A DNA stretch of 64,000 nucleotides from CAVRQM01 sp963732775 (GCA_963732775.1 CAVTAR010000001.1:1674001-1738000); one strand, 5' to 3'; counted from the stretch's first letter, positions 35,177 through 45,600 are shown. The notes: a model not told the origin generated them from the sequence alone. Made by a program: numbers and translations.

Positions 35177-37006
35177 CTACGCCCCGGCGCGCGTGACCGA
35201 CAGCACCGCCGGGCCGTAGCGCAGCAGCTTGCTGGCCCCCACGCCCTTCACCTTGCTCAGCTCGTCCAGCGTGCGCGGCCGGATCGCGGCGAGGTCGCGC
35301 AGCACGCTGTCCTGGAAGATGACGTAGGCCGGCACGCCCTGCGCCTTCGCCTCGGCGGCGCGCCAGGCGCGCAGCGTGTCGAACGCCGGCCCGCCGTGGG
35401 GCGCCGTGCCCGCCGCCACCGGCTCGGCGTCGCGACGCGCGCGCAGCGCGGGCGTCGGCGACCCCTCGCGCAGCATCAGCGGCGGCGTGCCGCGCAGGAT
35501 TTCCCGCGCCCGCTCGGTCACCACCGACAGCGTGGCGTAGCGCCCCGCCTCCACCGCCAGCGCCCCGTGCGCGACCAGCTGGCGCACCACGCCGCGCCAG
35601 AACTCCACCGAGCGGTCGCGGCCGACGCCGAAGGTCGGCAGCCGGTCGTGCCCGCATTGCCGCACCATCTCGTTCGCCTCGCCGCGCAGCACCGCGATGA
35701 CGTGCAGCGCCCCGAAGCGCTGGCCGGTGCGCACCACGGCGGAGATGAGCTTCTGCGCCTCGACGGTGCCGTCGAACACCCGCACCGGGTTGGCACAGGT
35801 GTCGCAGTGGCCGCACGGCGCGGGCAGTTCCTCGCCGAAGCAGGCGAGCAGCGCCGCGGTGCGGCAGCCGGCGGTCTCGGTCAGCCCGATCATCGCCTCG
35901 AGCCGCTGGCGCATCACCTGCTTCTGCGAGTTGGGCGCCGCACTCTCGGCCAGCCAGTAGCGCGCGCGGGCGAAATCCTCGCCGTTGTACAGCAGCAGCG
36001 TGTCCGAGCGCTCGCCGTCGCGCCCGGCGCGGCCGATCTGCTGGTAGTACGCCTCCGGGCTGCCCGGCATGTCGAGGTGGACGACGTAGCGCACGTCGGG
36101 CCGGTCGATGCCCATGCCGAAGGCGATGGTGGCCACCACCACGACGCCCTCGCCGGCGCGGAACTTGCCCGCGGCCGCGCGCTTCACATCGGCGGGCAGG
36201 CCGGCGTGGAAGGCGACCGCCGGGACGCCCTTGCCGAGCAGCGCCGCGCACACCCGCTCGGTCTTCGCCCGGCTGCCGCAATAGACGATGCCGGCCGCGC
36301 CCTGGTGGCGGCGCACCATCGCCAGCACCCGGTCGGTCTCGCGCTCCTTCGGCTCGGCGGCGATGTGCAGGTTGGGGCGATGGAAGCTCGCCGCGAACAC
36401 GCGGGCGTCGTCGAGGCGCAGCGAGGCGACGATGTCGTCGCGGGTGCGGTGGTCCGCGGTCGCCGTCAGCGCGATGCGGGGCACGCGCGGGAACGCCTCG
36501 GCGAGGCTCGCCAGCATCCGGTATTCCGGGCGGAACTCGTGGCCCCATTGGCTGACGCAATGCGCCTCGTCGATGGCGACCAGGCAGACGCGCCGGTGGC
36601 GGAGCCGCTCGTTGGTCTCGGGGTGCAGCAGCCGTTCCGGCGACACGTACAGCAGGTCGAGGTGCCCGGCGTCGAGCGCCTGGCGCACCTCGCGCGCCGC
36701 GTCCGGGTCGAGGTCGGAATGCAGCGCCGCCGCCGCGACGCCGAGCTGGCGCAGGGCGGCGACCTGGTCGTCCATCAGCGCGATCAGCGGCGAGACCACG
36801 ATGGCCATGCCCGGCAGGCACAGCGCCGGGAGCTGGTAGCACAGGCTTTTCCCGCCGCCGGTGGGCATCAGCACCAGCGCGTCGCCGCCGGCCATGACGT
36901 GCGCCACCACCTCGGCCTGCGCGCCCCGGAACGCGGGATAGCCGAACACGCGCGCGAGCACGGATTTGGGCGTCTCGCCGCGGGCCAGCGTGGCGGCGGC
37001 GCCCAT
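35177..37006 (-). CDS. recQ: ATP-dependent DNA helicase RecQ
   Basis: A 609-residue 3'-5' helicase. Walker A PTGGGKS is at residues 48-54 and the DEAH box is in VAIDEAHCVSQWGHEFRP. ALTATAD, the helicase-C motifs GRAGRDGERS and IAFGMGIDRPDV, and a zinc-binding Cys set (GCRTAALLACF, PCGHCDTC) follow. A winged-helix domain (~400-510) and a C-terminal HRDC domain (FQDSVLRDLAAIRPRTLDEL) complete the canonical RecQ layout. The ATG is six bases after the upstream lipoprotein stop. Role: recombination and fork repair. Confidence 0.96.
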   Translation of the reverse strand: MGAAATLARGETPKSVLARVFGYPAFRGAQAEVVAHVMAGGDALVLMPTGGGKSLCYQLPALCLPGMAIVVSPLIALMDDQVAALRQLGVAAAALHSDLDPDAAREVRQALDAGHLDLLYVSPERLLHPETNERLRHRRVCLVAIDEAHCVSQWGHEFRPEYRMLASLAEAFPRVPRIALTATADHRTRDDIVASLRLDDARVFAASFHRPNLHIAAEPKERETDRVLAMVRRHQGAAGIVYCGSRAKTERVCAALLGKGVPAVAFHAGLPADVKRAAAGKFRAGEGVVVVATIAFGMGIDRPDVRYVVHLDMPGSPEAYYQQIGRAGRDGERSDTLLLYNGEDFARARYWLAESAAPNSQKQVMRQRLEAMIGLTETAGCRTAALLACFGEELPAPCGHCDTCANPVRVFDGTVEAQKLISAVVRTGQRFGALHVIAVLRGEANEMVRQCGHDRLPTFGVGRDRSVEFWRGVVRQLVAHGALAVEAGRYATLSVVTERAREILRGTPPLMLREGSPTPALRARRDAEPVAAGTAPHGGPAFDTLRAWRAAEAKAQGVPAYVIFQDSVLRDLAAIRPRTLDELSKVKGVGASKLLRYGPAVLSVTRAGA

Positions 37007-37012
37007 GGGTGG

Positions 37013-37435
37013 CTAGGTGGCGCCGACCGAGATGGTGACGCGCCGCGCCTCCACCGGGTCGAGCGCGAAGCCGACGGCCCCGGCCGCCGCGCCCTTGATG
37101 CGGCTGGTGTCAGCGCCGACGCGCAGCAGCTCGTCGACGACCACCTGTGCCCGGGTGCGCGACAGCAGCCGGTTGGCGCTGGGCGAGCCGGAATCGTTGG
37201 CGGCGTACCCGGTGACCAGGATCGGCACGCCGGGGTGGGCGCGGGCGTTCTCGGCCGCCTCGGCCACCGCCTTGGTCCCGGCCGGCCCGAGCTTCGCCGA
37301 CCATTCGTCGAAGAACACCACGTAGTCGTGCCCGGCGGCCGCCGGCGTGCCGGCGACGGTGCCGAGCGGGCGCAGGCCCAGTTGGGCGCAGGCGGCGCCG
37401 AGCAGCAGCACGGCCAGCAACGCGACTCGACGCAT
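37013..37435 (-). CDS. OmpA-like peptidoglycan-binding lipoprotein
   Basis: A 140-residue lipoprotein with lipobox LGAAC (Cys16) and a compact OmpA/Pal-type C-terminal domain: FFDEWSAKLGPAGTKAVAEAA, ILVTGYAANDSGSPSANRLL, SRTRAQVVVDELLRVGAD. The start ATG has GAGGAACC upstream. Such domains tether the outer membrane to peptidoglycan. It is shorter than Pal and lacks the usual NxxLSxRRA wording, so exact subfamily is open. It is likely transcribed together with recQ. Confidence 0.8.
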   Translation of the reverse strand: MRRVALLAVLLLGAACAQLGLRPLGTVAGTPAAAGHDYVVFFDEWSAKLGPAGTKAVAEAAENARAHPGVPILVTGYAANDSGSPSANRLLSRTRAQVVVDELLRVGADTSRIKGAAAGAVGFALDPVEARRVTISVGAT

Positions 37436-37838
37436 GGGAAGGTTCCTCCGGTCAGGCGTGCCTAGGTGCCCAAACCGCGCCGGATCGGTCAATCGGGGCA
37501 AGCCGGTTTCGGGTTGATTTGTTGAATGCCAAGGAAGTGCAACAACTCCCGCGTTCCGTTCATTTCTTGGTCCTCCCGCGAAGGACTTAAGTATGACGCA
37601 CGTAGCCGCCATCCGAAGGAATTAGAATTACCGGCAACCGCCGGATACCGAACTAGCAGCGACCGCCATCGTCAGTCTCGTCCAGCCCGGCGACAGTCGG
37701 TGGTCGCCTGCTGAGCTGTCCGCCCCGCGGATGGCGAACCTCTGTGCTTCGATTGATTGCCGGGATCTCTGCAGCCGGGCAGCGGAGCGGGCACGACTGG
37801 CCCGGCAGACGTCCAACGAGAACAGGAGAACCAGAAAA
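37436..37838. other. Intergenic region between divergent genes, reduced GC
   Basis: About 400 bases between the minus-strand lipoprotein gene and the plus-strand transporter gene. GC is lower than in the flanks. It contains an inverted repeat with TTGTTG at 37519-37524 and CAACAA at 37540-37545, a possible operator or weak terminator. I see no credible coding frame; the frames present are shadows or lack ribosome sites. Promoters for both divergent genes presumably lie here. Confidence 0.6.
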
Positions 37839-38769
37839 ATGACATCCCGCATTGGCCTGCGGCAGACCGCCACCATTTTTGTTGTGATACCGTTACTTTC
37901 AAGCGTCGCTCCCATGGCGCGCGCCGGCGAGACGAGCGCCACCAATTTCCCGCCCGGCGTCAACACCGCGCTCAGCGCGGTGTATCCGCCGGCCGGAGCC
38001 ACGGAATACTACAACTACAACCTGCTCTACTCGGCAGACCGCTACCCGACGACGGCGAACAACCTGGCGCTGCCGCCGTTCCACACGCAGGTGCTGGTGG
38101 AGGCGTTCCGCGTCAACCACACCTGGATCAACCTCACGCCCGACATCACCGTCGGCTCCGGCTTCGCGCTGAACTTCGTCCACCAGTCGCTCGACCTGCC
38201 CGGCGCCCATTTCTCCGGCGGCTTGCAGAACGCCGACCCGGACATCATCCCGTACAACATCGGCTTCCACGTCTCGCCGCATCTGTGGGTGGCGCACATC
38301 TTCAACATCTTCACCGACTGGGGCCAGGTACAGCAGGAACGACGTGATCAACGGCGGCGTCGGCTACAACACCTACGCGCCGGAGCTGGCCATCACCTGG
38401 ATGGACAAGCAGTGGGAGTTCAGCGCCGACGGGCACTACGACTTCAACACCAAGAACGGCCAGACGAACTACAAGTCCGGCAACTTCATCGACGTCGACT
38501 TCAACGCCGGCTACCGGCCGATTGCCGCGCTGCCCGGCCTGCAGCTCGGGGCGAGCGGGTTCTTCCTCAAGCAGGTGCAGGACGACACGCAGGGCGGCCA
38601 GGTCGTCGGCGACGGCAACCGCGGCCAGGCGTTCGGCTTCGGGCCGCTGATCCGCTACGACATCGGCCATGGCGGCCTGCTGTTCAAATGGCAGCACGAG
38701 ATGGCCGTCGAGAACCGCACCCGGGGCGACCGCTTCTGGCTGCAATTCGCCATCCCGCTGCCGCTGTAG
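37839..38769 (+). CDS. Outer-membrane transporter, phenol MetA-degradation/SphA-like family, with one frame break
   Basis: About 309 residues. A signal peptide ends at MARA, then beta-strand-rich sequence of the COG4313 type follows: EYYNYNLLYSADRYPT, PPFHTQVLVEAFRVNH, YNIGFHVSPHLWVAHIFNIF. After GQ near 38328 an extra G shifts the frame; similarity continues as YSRNDVINGGVGYNTYAPEL and ends RTRGDRFWLQFAIPLPL, a barrel-closing C-terminus. The ATG has AGGAG upstream. Family members are outer-membrane channels near aromatic degradation genes, though none is adjacent here. The break is probably a sequencing indel. Confidence 0.78.
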
Positions 38770-38814
38770 CGCACGCGGCTTGACCGGCGCGCGCGGGCCC
38801 TGTCATCGGCGGCG

Positions 38815-40137
38815 ATGCCGCACCCGTTCGCGCCCGACTTCCAGCCCCGCCCCTACTGGTGGGATGCCGCCCCGCCATCCGAGACCGCGCACGCCGCGCT
38901 GCCGGGCGAGGCGGACGTGGTGGTGGTGGGCGGCGGCTACGCGGGCCTGTCGGCCGCGCTGACGCTGCGCCGCCTGGGCCGCGAGGCGCTGGTGCTGGAT
39001 GCCGAGCGCATCGGCTGGGGCGCCTCGTCGCGCAACGGCGGCATGGTCTCGGGCGGCCTGAAGGTCGCGGGCGGCGCATTGGCGAAGAAGTTCGGCCCCG
39101 CGCAGGGCCGCGCCATCGCCGAGGCGGCCGCCGCCTCGTTCCCGTTCATCGAGGACCTGCTGGCACGCGAAGCGATCGACTGCGACTACGTCCGCTGCGG
39201 CCGCTTCGTGCCGGCCTGGACGAAGCGGCACTTCGCCGCACTCCAGCACCGCCACGAGTATCTCGCCGAGCTGACCGGCCTGCCGACCCGCATGGTGCCG
39301 CGCGAGCGCCAGCGCGAGGAACTGGGCTCGGATTTCTACCACGGCGGCATGGTGGCCGAGGCGACCGGCTCGCTGCACCCCGGCCGGTACGCCCGCGGGC
39401 TGGCGCTGGCGGCGGCCCGCGCCGGGGCAAGGCTCGCGTCCGGCGTGCGCGTCGCCGGCATCGGCCGCGACGGCGCCGGGTTCCGGGTCGCTACCAACGG
39501 CGGCGTCGTGCGGGCGCGCCACGTGCTGGTGGCGACCAACGGCTATTCGTTCCGCCCCGACGGCGCGGCGCTGCCGTGGCTCGCCCGCCGCCTCGTGCCG
39601 GTGGCGAGCTACCTCGTCGCCACCGAGGAACTGCCCCGCGAGCGGGTGCGCGCGCTGTTCCCGACGCGGCGGATGGTGGCCGACACCAAGCGCGTGCTGG
39701 CCTATTTCCGCCCGAGCCCGGACGGGCGGCGCGTGCTGTGGGGCGGACGCGCGAGCTTCCGCCCGGCCGCGCGCGCGCCGGAGCGGGCGGCCCCCGTGCT
39801 GTGGCGCGAGATGGTGCGGGTGTTCCCGGCCCTCGCCGACGTGCGGCTCAGCCATGCCTGGACCGGCAACGTCGCCTTCACCTTCGACGGCCTGCCGCAC
39901 ATCGGCGCGCAGGACGGCGTGCACTATGCCGCCGGCTGCCAGGGCTCCGGCGTGGCGATGGCGAGCTGGCTCGGGCACCAGGCGGCGCTGTCGATCGCCG
40001 GGGCGGCCAACGCCGCGTTCGCGCTCGACGGCCTGCGCTTCCCGTCGCTGCCGCTGTATCGCGGCTCGCCGTGGTTCCTGCCGCTGGTGGGCGAGTGGAT
40101 GCGGCTGCGCGACCGGGTGGAGCGGGCGGCGGGCTAG
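38815..40137 (+). CDS. FAD-dependent amino-acid/amine oxidoreductase (DAO family)
   Basis: A 440-residue flavoprotein. PRPYWWDAAPPSE precedes the dinucleotide-binding VVVVGGGYAGLSAALTLRRLG; then DAERIGWGASSRNGGMVSGG, VRARHVLVATNGYS and a C-terminal FTFDGLPHIGAQDGVHYAAG complete the DAO pattern. The N-terminal PYWW motif and overall length are typical of PuuB-like gamma-glutamylputrescine oxidoreductases, but no other puu genes are present. Substrate is therefore unproven. The start lies 45 bases after the transporter, so both could share a transcript. Confidence 0.85.
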   Translation: MPHPFAPDFQPRPYWWDAAPPSETAHAALPGEADVVVVGGGYAGLSAALTLRRLGREALVLDAERIGWGASSRNGGMVSGGLKVAGGALAKKFGPAQGRAIAEAAAASFPFIEDLLAREAIDCDYVRCGRFVPAWTKRHFAALQHRHEYLAELTGLPTRMVPRERQREELGSDFYHGGMVAEATGSLHPGRYARGLALAAARAGARLASGVRVAGIGRDGAGFRVATNGGVVRARHVLVATNGYSFRPDGAALPWLARRLVPVASYLVATEELPRERVRALFPTRRMVADTKRVLAYFRPSPDGRRVLWGGRASFRPAARAPERAAPVLWREMVRVFPALADVRLSHAWTGNVAFTFDGLPHIGAQDGVHYAAGCQGSGVAMASWLGHQAALSIAGAANAAFALDGLRFPSLPLYRGSPWFLPLVGEWMRLRDRVERAAG

Positions 40138-40268
40138 CCTGCCGCAGCGATCCGTGGCGTCAAGTGGCGCTTGACACGCCACGCGGTTTCAGCCATACGG
40201 ATGCTCATTAATCGACTCAGCGTATTAGATATTCGCGTTTGCATTATAGTCCTGAGCAGGAGTGCATC

Positions 40269-40547
40269 ATGGCAATCAGGTCTTTTCGGAGTAAAGCCTT
40301 GTCTATTTTTTGGCGAGACGGCAATGCATCAAAGGTCGCGCCTGACCTGCACGATCGTCTGCGCGTCCGACTGAGCGCCTTGAGTGAATCAAAAAAGCCG
40401 TCGGACATGGATGTGCCCGGCTTCGACTTCCACCGGCTGCGAGGAAAGCCCCTGCGCTACACCGTTCACGTCAACGGCCCCTTCTGCGTCACCTTCGAAT
40501 GGGACGGGGAGGATGCGGTGCGGGTCGATTTGGACAACTATCATTGA
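40269..40547 (+). CDS. higB: HigB-type toxin (RelE superfamily mRNA interferase)
   Basis: A 92-residue protein of the HigB/Kid-like killer family: SFRSKALSIFWRDGNASKVA, PDLHDRLRVRLSAL, PGFDFHRLRGKPLRYTVHVN, FCVTFEWDGEDAVRVDLDNY. Such toxins cleave mRNA on the ribosome. ATG 40269 has AGGAG eight bases upstream; an upstream start at 40239 lacks one. A -10-like TATAGT lies at 40245-40250. GC is lower than in the surroundings, supporting acquisition. Its antitoxin follows after 18 bases, the toxin-first order of HigBA. Confidence 0.93.
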   Translation: MAIRSFRSKALSIFWRDGNASKVAPDLHDRLRVRLSALSESKKPSDMDVPGFDFHRLRGKPLRYTVHVNGPFCVTFEWDGEDAVRVDLDNYH

Positions 40548-40565
40548 CCTCGGATTGGATACCTC

Positions 40566-41051
40566 ATGAGCGAGTACCCCGTCACCGGGCCGGCCCACTG
40601 GCCGCCCACTCATCCCGGTGTTCTCCTGAAGGACACGGTGCTGCCCGCGCTCGGGCTTGGCGTGTCCCAGGCTGCTTCCTTGCTCGGGGTCTCCCGGCAG
40701 GCTTTGCACAACGTGCTCGGCGAAAGGGCGTCCGTCACGCCGGAGATGGCGGTTCGGATCGGCAAGCTGTGCGGCAACGGGCCGGGCTTGTGGCTGCGGA
40801 TGCAGCAGGCGCGCGATCTGTGGACGGCCGAACGGGATCTTGCCGCGGTGGTCGAAGGAATACCGACCCTGCGTGAGCAGGCGCGGGCGATCAGCCCCGG
40901 GTCAGCCGCAGGAAACGCGTCGACAGCAGGGCCGCCGCCACGCTCAGGCCGGCGACCAGGCCCCACCACACCCCGACCGCGCCCCAGCCGCGCACCATCC
41001 CGAGATACACCCCCAGCGCCATCCCGACGCCCCAGTAGGACAGCGTCGTGA
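40566..41051 (+). CDS. higA: HigA-type XRE antitoxin with run-on C-terminus
   Basis: The first ~105 residues are a standard HigA: HWPPTHPGVLLKDTVLPALG, the helix-turn-helix LGVSQAASLLGVSRQALHNV and VTPEMAVRIGKLCGNGPGLW, ending near VVEGIPTLREQAR. Antitoxins of this family normally stop at about 100 residues. Here the frame continues for ~50 Arg/Pro/Ser-rich residues that are antisense to the 3' end of the MATE gene (from 40891). The tail is therefore probably not ancestral: either the original stop was lost at an insertion border or an indel hides it. Confidence 0.88.
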   Translation: MSEYPVTGPAHWPPTHPGVLLKDTVLPALGLGVSQAASLLGVSRQALHNVLGERASVTPEMAVRIGKLCGNGPGLWLRMQQARDLWTAERDLAAVVEGIPTLREQARAISPGSAAGNASTAGPPPRSGRRPGPTTPRPRPSRAPSRDTPPAPSRRPSRTAS

Positions 41052-42249
41052 TGACCATCGGCACCCGCGTGTCCTTCAGCCCGCGCAGCGCGCCGATCGA
41101 GGCGACCTGCAGCCCGTCGGAGAGCTGGAACGCGCCGGCGACCTGAAGCAGCAGGGCCGCCCCGGCGATCACCGCCGCGTCGGTGGTGAAGAACCCGGCG
41201 ATCTCGCGCGAGAACAGCAGCAGACAGGTCGCCGACACCGCCTGCGCGCCCACCGCCATGGCGATGCCGACCAGCCCGGCGCGCCGCCGCCCGGCACGGT
41301 CGCCCTGCCCGACCGCGCGGCCGACCCGCACGGTGATCGCGAACGCGAAGCCGAGCGGCACCATGAACGTGGTGGCGGCCACGTTGATGGCGATCTGGTG
41401 CGCCCCCGCCTGCGCCTCGCCGAAGCGGCTGATGACCAGGGCGGCGGCGGTGAACAGCGTGCTCTCGGAGAGCTGGCTCACCGCGATCGGCACGCCGAGG
41501 GCGAGCAAGCCCCGGATCGCCCGCGCATCCGTGCCGCGCCGCCGCGCCCCCCAGCCGGTGCCGCGGTAGCGCCGCGAGCGCACGAGCCAGGTCGCCATGG
41601 CCAGCAACTGCACCCACGTCACGACCGCCGCCGCGTAGCCGCTGCCGCGCGCGCCGAGCGAGGGCAGCCCGAACGCCCCGTACATCAGCACGTAGCCGAT
41701 CGGCGCCAGGACGATCAGGCCGAGCAGCCCGGTGACCATGCTGGGGCGCGGCAGGGACAGGCCCTCGCTGAACCCCATCAGCACGAGGTACAGGGTCATC
41801 GCCGGCGCCCCCCAGCTTACCGCGTGCAGGAACGCGGTGACGTCGCCCAGCAGCGACGGCGCGGTGCCGGCCGCGCGCACCAGCGCCGGGCCGCCCCAGC
41901 GCAGCGCCAGAAGCAGCAGCACGCCGGCCACCGCGCCGAGCCGCAGCGCTTGGGCCAGCAGCGGTCCGGTCGCCTCGCGCCGGCCCGCCCCGTCGAGCTG
42001 TGCCACCGCCGGCGAGAGCGCGTACGACAGGCCGGAGGCGACCATGAACACGAGGATCCACAGCGCCGTGCCGACCGCGACCGCGGCCAGCACATGCGCG
42101 TTGAGGTGCCCGGCCAGCAGCACGTCGACGGTGTTCTGGCCGACCGCCGAGAGCTTGCCCACGATCAGCGGCGCGGCGAGCGCGGCGGTGGCGCGGAGTT
42201 CGCGTGCGACGAGGTTCGCGCGACGCGGCGGCGCGATGACGGCGGACAT
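40891..42249 (-). CDS. MATE-family multidrug/H+ or Na+ antiporter
   Basis: A 452-residue inner-membrane exporter with twelve predicted helices. LIVGKLSAVGQNTVDVLLAG is the first-helix MATE signature, GTALWILVFMVASGLSYALS the second, and LALGVPIAVSQLSESTLFTA opens the second half of the internal repeat, followed by GAHQIAINVAATTFMVPLGF. The start ATG at 42249 follows GGGTGCC; the longer frame upstream is repeat-derived. It converges with and overlaps the run-on higA tail. The substrate range is unknown; NorM-like drug efflux is the family norm. Confidence 0.93.
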   Translation of the reverse strand: MSAVIAPPRRANLVARELRATAALAAPLIVGKLSAVGQNTVDVLLAGHLNAHVLAAVAVGTALWILVFMVASGLSYALSPAVAQLDGAGRREATGPLLAQALRLGAVAGVLLLLALRWGGPALVRAAGTAPSLLGDVTAFLHAVSWGAPAMTLYLVLMGFSEGLSLPRPSMVTGLLGLIVLAPIGYVLMYGAFGLPSLGARGSGYAAAVVTWVQLLAMATWLVRSRRYRGTGWGARRRGTDARAIRGLLALGVPIAVSQLSESTLFTAAALVISRFGEAQAGAHQIAINVAATTFMVPLGFAFAITVRVGRAVGQGDRAGRRRAGLVGIAMAVGAQAVSATCLLLFSREIAGFFTTDAAVIAGAALLLQVAGAFQLSDGLQVASIGALRGLKDTRVPMVITTLSYWGVGMALGVYLGMVRGWGAVGVWWGLVAGLSVAAALLSTRFLRLTRG

Positions 42250-42330
42250 GGGGCACCCTGGCGGGAGGGGCGCGCAATCTGGCGGGGCGGCGGGCGGAGG
42301 GCAAGCGCGGCTTGCCTGTGCTGCCGCCCC

Positions 42331-42520
42331 CCTCACCCCGGCCCTCTCCCCCAAGCGGGGGAGAGGGAGCAGCACGCATCCCGGACGCTGTTGCGGACGC
42401 GGCGAGCCCCCTCACCCCGGCCCTCTCCCCAGGGGAGAGGGGGCAGCAAGCATCGAGGACGCTGTTGCGGGCGGGCGAGCCCCTCACCCCGGCCCTCTCC
42501 CCCAAGCGGGGGAGAGGGAG
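42331..42520. repeat. Three tandem copies of a REP-like hairpin unit
   Basis: Three near-identical units begin near 42331, 42410 and 42480 with CCTCACCCCGGCCCTCTCCC and close with the complementary GGGGAGAGGG, forming stable hairpins. Between units a conserved spacer (GCAGCA.GCATC..GGACGCTGTTGCGG) repeats too, giving a 70-80 base period. They fill the region between the divergent MATE and putA starts (42250-42653), otherwise empty of genes. Confidence 0.9.
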
Positions 42521-42653
42521 AAGGTCCGCACTGCGGTCCTGGGAGCCGGGCGAGCCTTTCTCGCACGCGCGACAAAGGCGGGTGACGCGGACGGTGCTTT
42601 GCGGGAGGGTAGGGCCACTGGCCGCCACTCCGCCGACCACCCCGAGGCCCGCC

Positions 42654-45600
42654 ATGCCCGACGCCCTGCCGCCTGCCCCCGCCGACGAGCGCGCCGACAA
42701 CCGGGCCGACGAGCGCGCCGACGACCGCGCCGCGCTGCGGGCGTTGCATCGCGCGCCCGAGGAGCAGGCCACCGCCGCCCTGCTCGCCCACGCCACGATG
42801 CCGGCCGACCTCGCCGCGCGCATCGCCGGGCGCGCGAAAACCCTGGTGCGCGCCGCCCGCGCCGCGCACCGGCCCGGGGCCGACGTGACGGACTTCCTGA
42901 AGGAGTTCGGCCTCGGCACCCGCGAGGGCGTGGCCCTGCTCTGCCTGGCCGAGGCCCTGCTGCGCATCCCGGACGCGGCCACCGCCGACGCGCTGATCGA
43001 GGACCGCATCGCCACCGCCGACTGGCAGGCACATCTGGGGCAAGCCGACAGCCTCGCCGTCAACGCCTCGGCCTGGGCGTTCATGCTGACCGGGCGGGTG
43101 CTGGCGCTGGACGATGCCCCCCACGCGACGGGAATACCGGCGGCGATCGGCCGCATGGTCAGCCGCCTGGGCGAGCCGGTGATCCGCACCGCGCTGCGGC
43201 GCGGGATGCGCGTGCTGGCGCGGCAGTTCGTGATGGGCCGCAGCATCGAGGAGGCGCTCGCCCGCACCCAGTCCGCCGAGGGTCGGCGGTGGCGCTACGA
43301 GCTTCGACATGCTGGGCGAGTCCGCGCGTACCACGGCGGACGCGCAGCGCTACTTCGCGTCCTACCGCCACGCCATCGGCGCCATCGGCCGGGGCGCCGA
43401 CGCCGGCGGCGCGGGCCGCGGGCCGGTGGCCGGCCCTGGCGTGTCGGTGAAGCTGTCCGCGCTGCACCCCCGCTACGAGCCGCTGCAGCACGCACGCTGC
43501 GCCCCGGCGCTGGTCGCGGCACTGACCGACCTGGCGCTCGACGCCCGGCGCGCGGACATCGGCCTGACCATGGACGCCGAGGAGGCCGAGCGCCTCGAGA
43601 TCAGCCTGGACATCTTCGCGGCCGTGCTGGCCGACCCGCGCCTAGCCGGGTGGGACGGCTTCGGCCTGGCCATCCAGGCCTATCAGAAGCGCTGCCTGCC
43701 GTTGGTCGACTGGGTGGCCGGGCTCGGCCGGCGCACCGGCCACCGCATCCCGACGCGGCTGGTCAAGGGCGCCTACTGGGACACCGAGATCAAGCACGCG
43801 CAGGTGCAGGGCCACGCCGACTATCCGGTGTTCACCCGCAAGCTCGGCACGGACGTCTCCTGGATCGCCTGCGCGCGGCGGATGATCGAGCGCCGCGACG
43901 GCATCCGCCCGGCGTTTGCCACCCACAACGCGCAGTCGCTCGCCACCGTGCTGGAGCTGGCCGGGGACGGCGAGTTCGAGCTGCAGCGCCTGCACGGCAT
44001 GGGCGAGGCGCTGTACGACGGCGTCGTCGGCCCCGCCTGCCCGGTGCGGATCTATGCGCCGGTGGGCAGCCACGAGGACCTGCTGGCCTACCTGGTGCGC
44101 CGGCTGCTGGAGAACGGGGCCAATACCAGCTTCGTGCATCGCCTGGTCGATCCCGCGGTGCCGGAGGAGGCCATCATCGCCGACCCGGCGACGCGGCTGC
44201 GGGCAGCGGGGCCGGGGCGCAACCCGCGCATCCCGCTGCCGGCGGACCTCTATCCGGACCGGCGCAACTCGGCCGGCGTGGACCTCGCCGACCGGGCGGC
44301 GGCGCCGGCGCTGCTGGCCGCGATCCACGCGACGAGGCTGCCCGCGCCGCGGCCGGGGGCCGGGGTGGCGCGCGAGGTGCGCAACCCGGCGGACCGGCGG
44401 ATGCTGGTCGGCACGGCGCCCGACACCACGCCGGGCGAACTGGACGCGGCCCTCGGCGCGCTGTCGCGCGGCTGGCGCGGCTGGGACGAGGCCGGCGGCG
44501 TGGCGCGCGCGCAGACGCTGGAGCGGGCGGCGGAGCTGATCGAGGCGGCGCGGCCGGAGCTGCTGTTCCTGCTGGCGCGCGAGGCCGGGCGCACGCTGGC
44601 CGACGGCATCGCCGAGGTGCGCGAGGCGGCGGATTTCTGCCGCTACTACGCGGCGCGCGCCTGCGAGCATTTCGCGGCGCCGCGGGAGCTGCCCGGGCCG
44701 ACCGGCGAGCGCAACACCTGGGCGCTGGGCGGCAGGGGCGTGTTCGCCGCCATCTCGCCGTGGAACTTCCCGCTCGCGATCTTCACCGGGCAGGTCGCGG
44801 CGGCCCTGGCCGCGGGCAACGCGGTGGCGGCCAAGCCCGCCGAGCAGACGCCGCTGGTCGCCGCGCGCGCGGTGGCCCTGCTGCACGAGGCCGGCGTGCC
44901 GGGCGACGTGCTGCGGCTGGTGCTGGGCGACGGCGCGCAGGGCGCGGCCCTGGTCGCCGATCCGCGGGTGGCGGGCGTGGCCTTCACCGGAGGCACCGAC
45001 ACGGCGCAGGCGATCGCGCGCGCGCTGGCCGCGCGCCCCGGGGCCATCGTGCCGTTCATCGCCGAGACCGGCGGCATCAACGCGATGGTGGTGGACAGCT
45101 CGGCGCTGCCCGAGCAGGTGGTGGCCGACGTGCTGAGCAGCGCCTTCGGCTCGGCCGGCCAGCGCTGCTCGGCGCTGCGGCTGCTGTGCCTGCAGGACGA
45201 GGTCGCCGAGGCGATGCTGGCGATGCTGCGCGGCGCCGCCGAGACGCTCGCCATCGGCGACCCGCTCGACCCCGCCACCGACATCGGCCCGGTGATCGAC
45301 GCGCAGGCCCGCGAGGCACTGGGCGCGCCAGGACCCGGCCGGGTCGCTGTTCGAGCTGCCGCTGCCGCCCGGCACGGCGCATGGCAGCTTCTTCGCCCCG
45401 CGCGCCGTGCTGCTGGACGATCCCTCGCAACTGTCGCGCGAGATCTTCGGGCCGGTGCTGCACGTCGTGCGCTACCGCGCGGACCGGATGGACGGCGCTG
45501 CTCGACGCGATCGAGGCGACCGGGTTCGGCCTGACGCTCGGCGTGCATTCGCGGGTGGAGGCGGTGCAGCGGCGGGTGGTGCGGCGGCTGCGGGTCGGCA

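Noticed and set aside
42331..42520. Possible CRISPR-like array (repeated ~30-base element with regular spacing)
   Set aside because: Only three units, the spacer portions are also repeated, each unit is a strong hairpin, and no cas genes are near.
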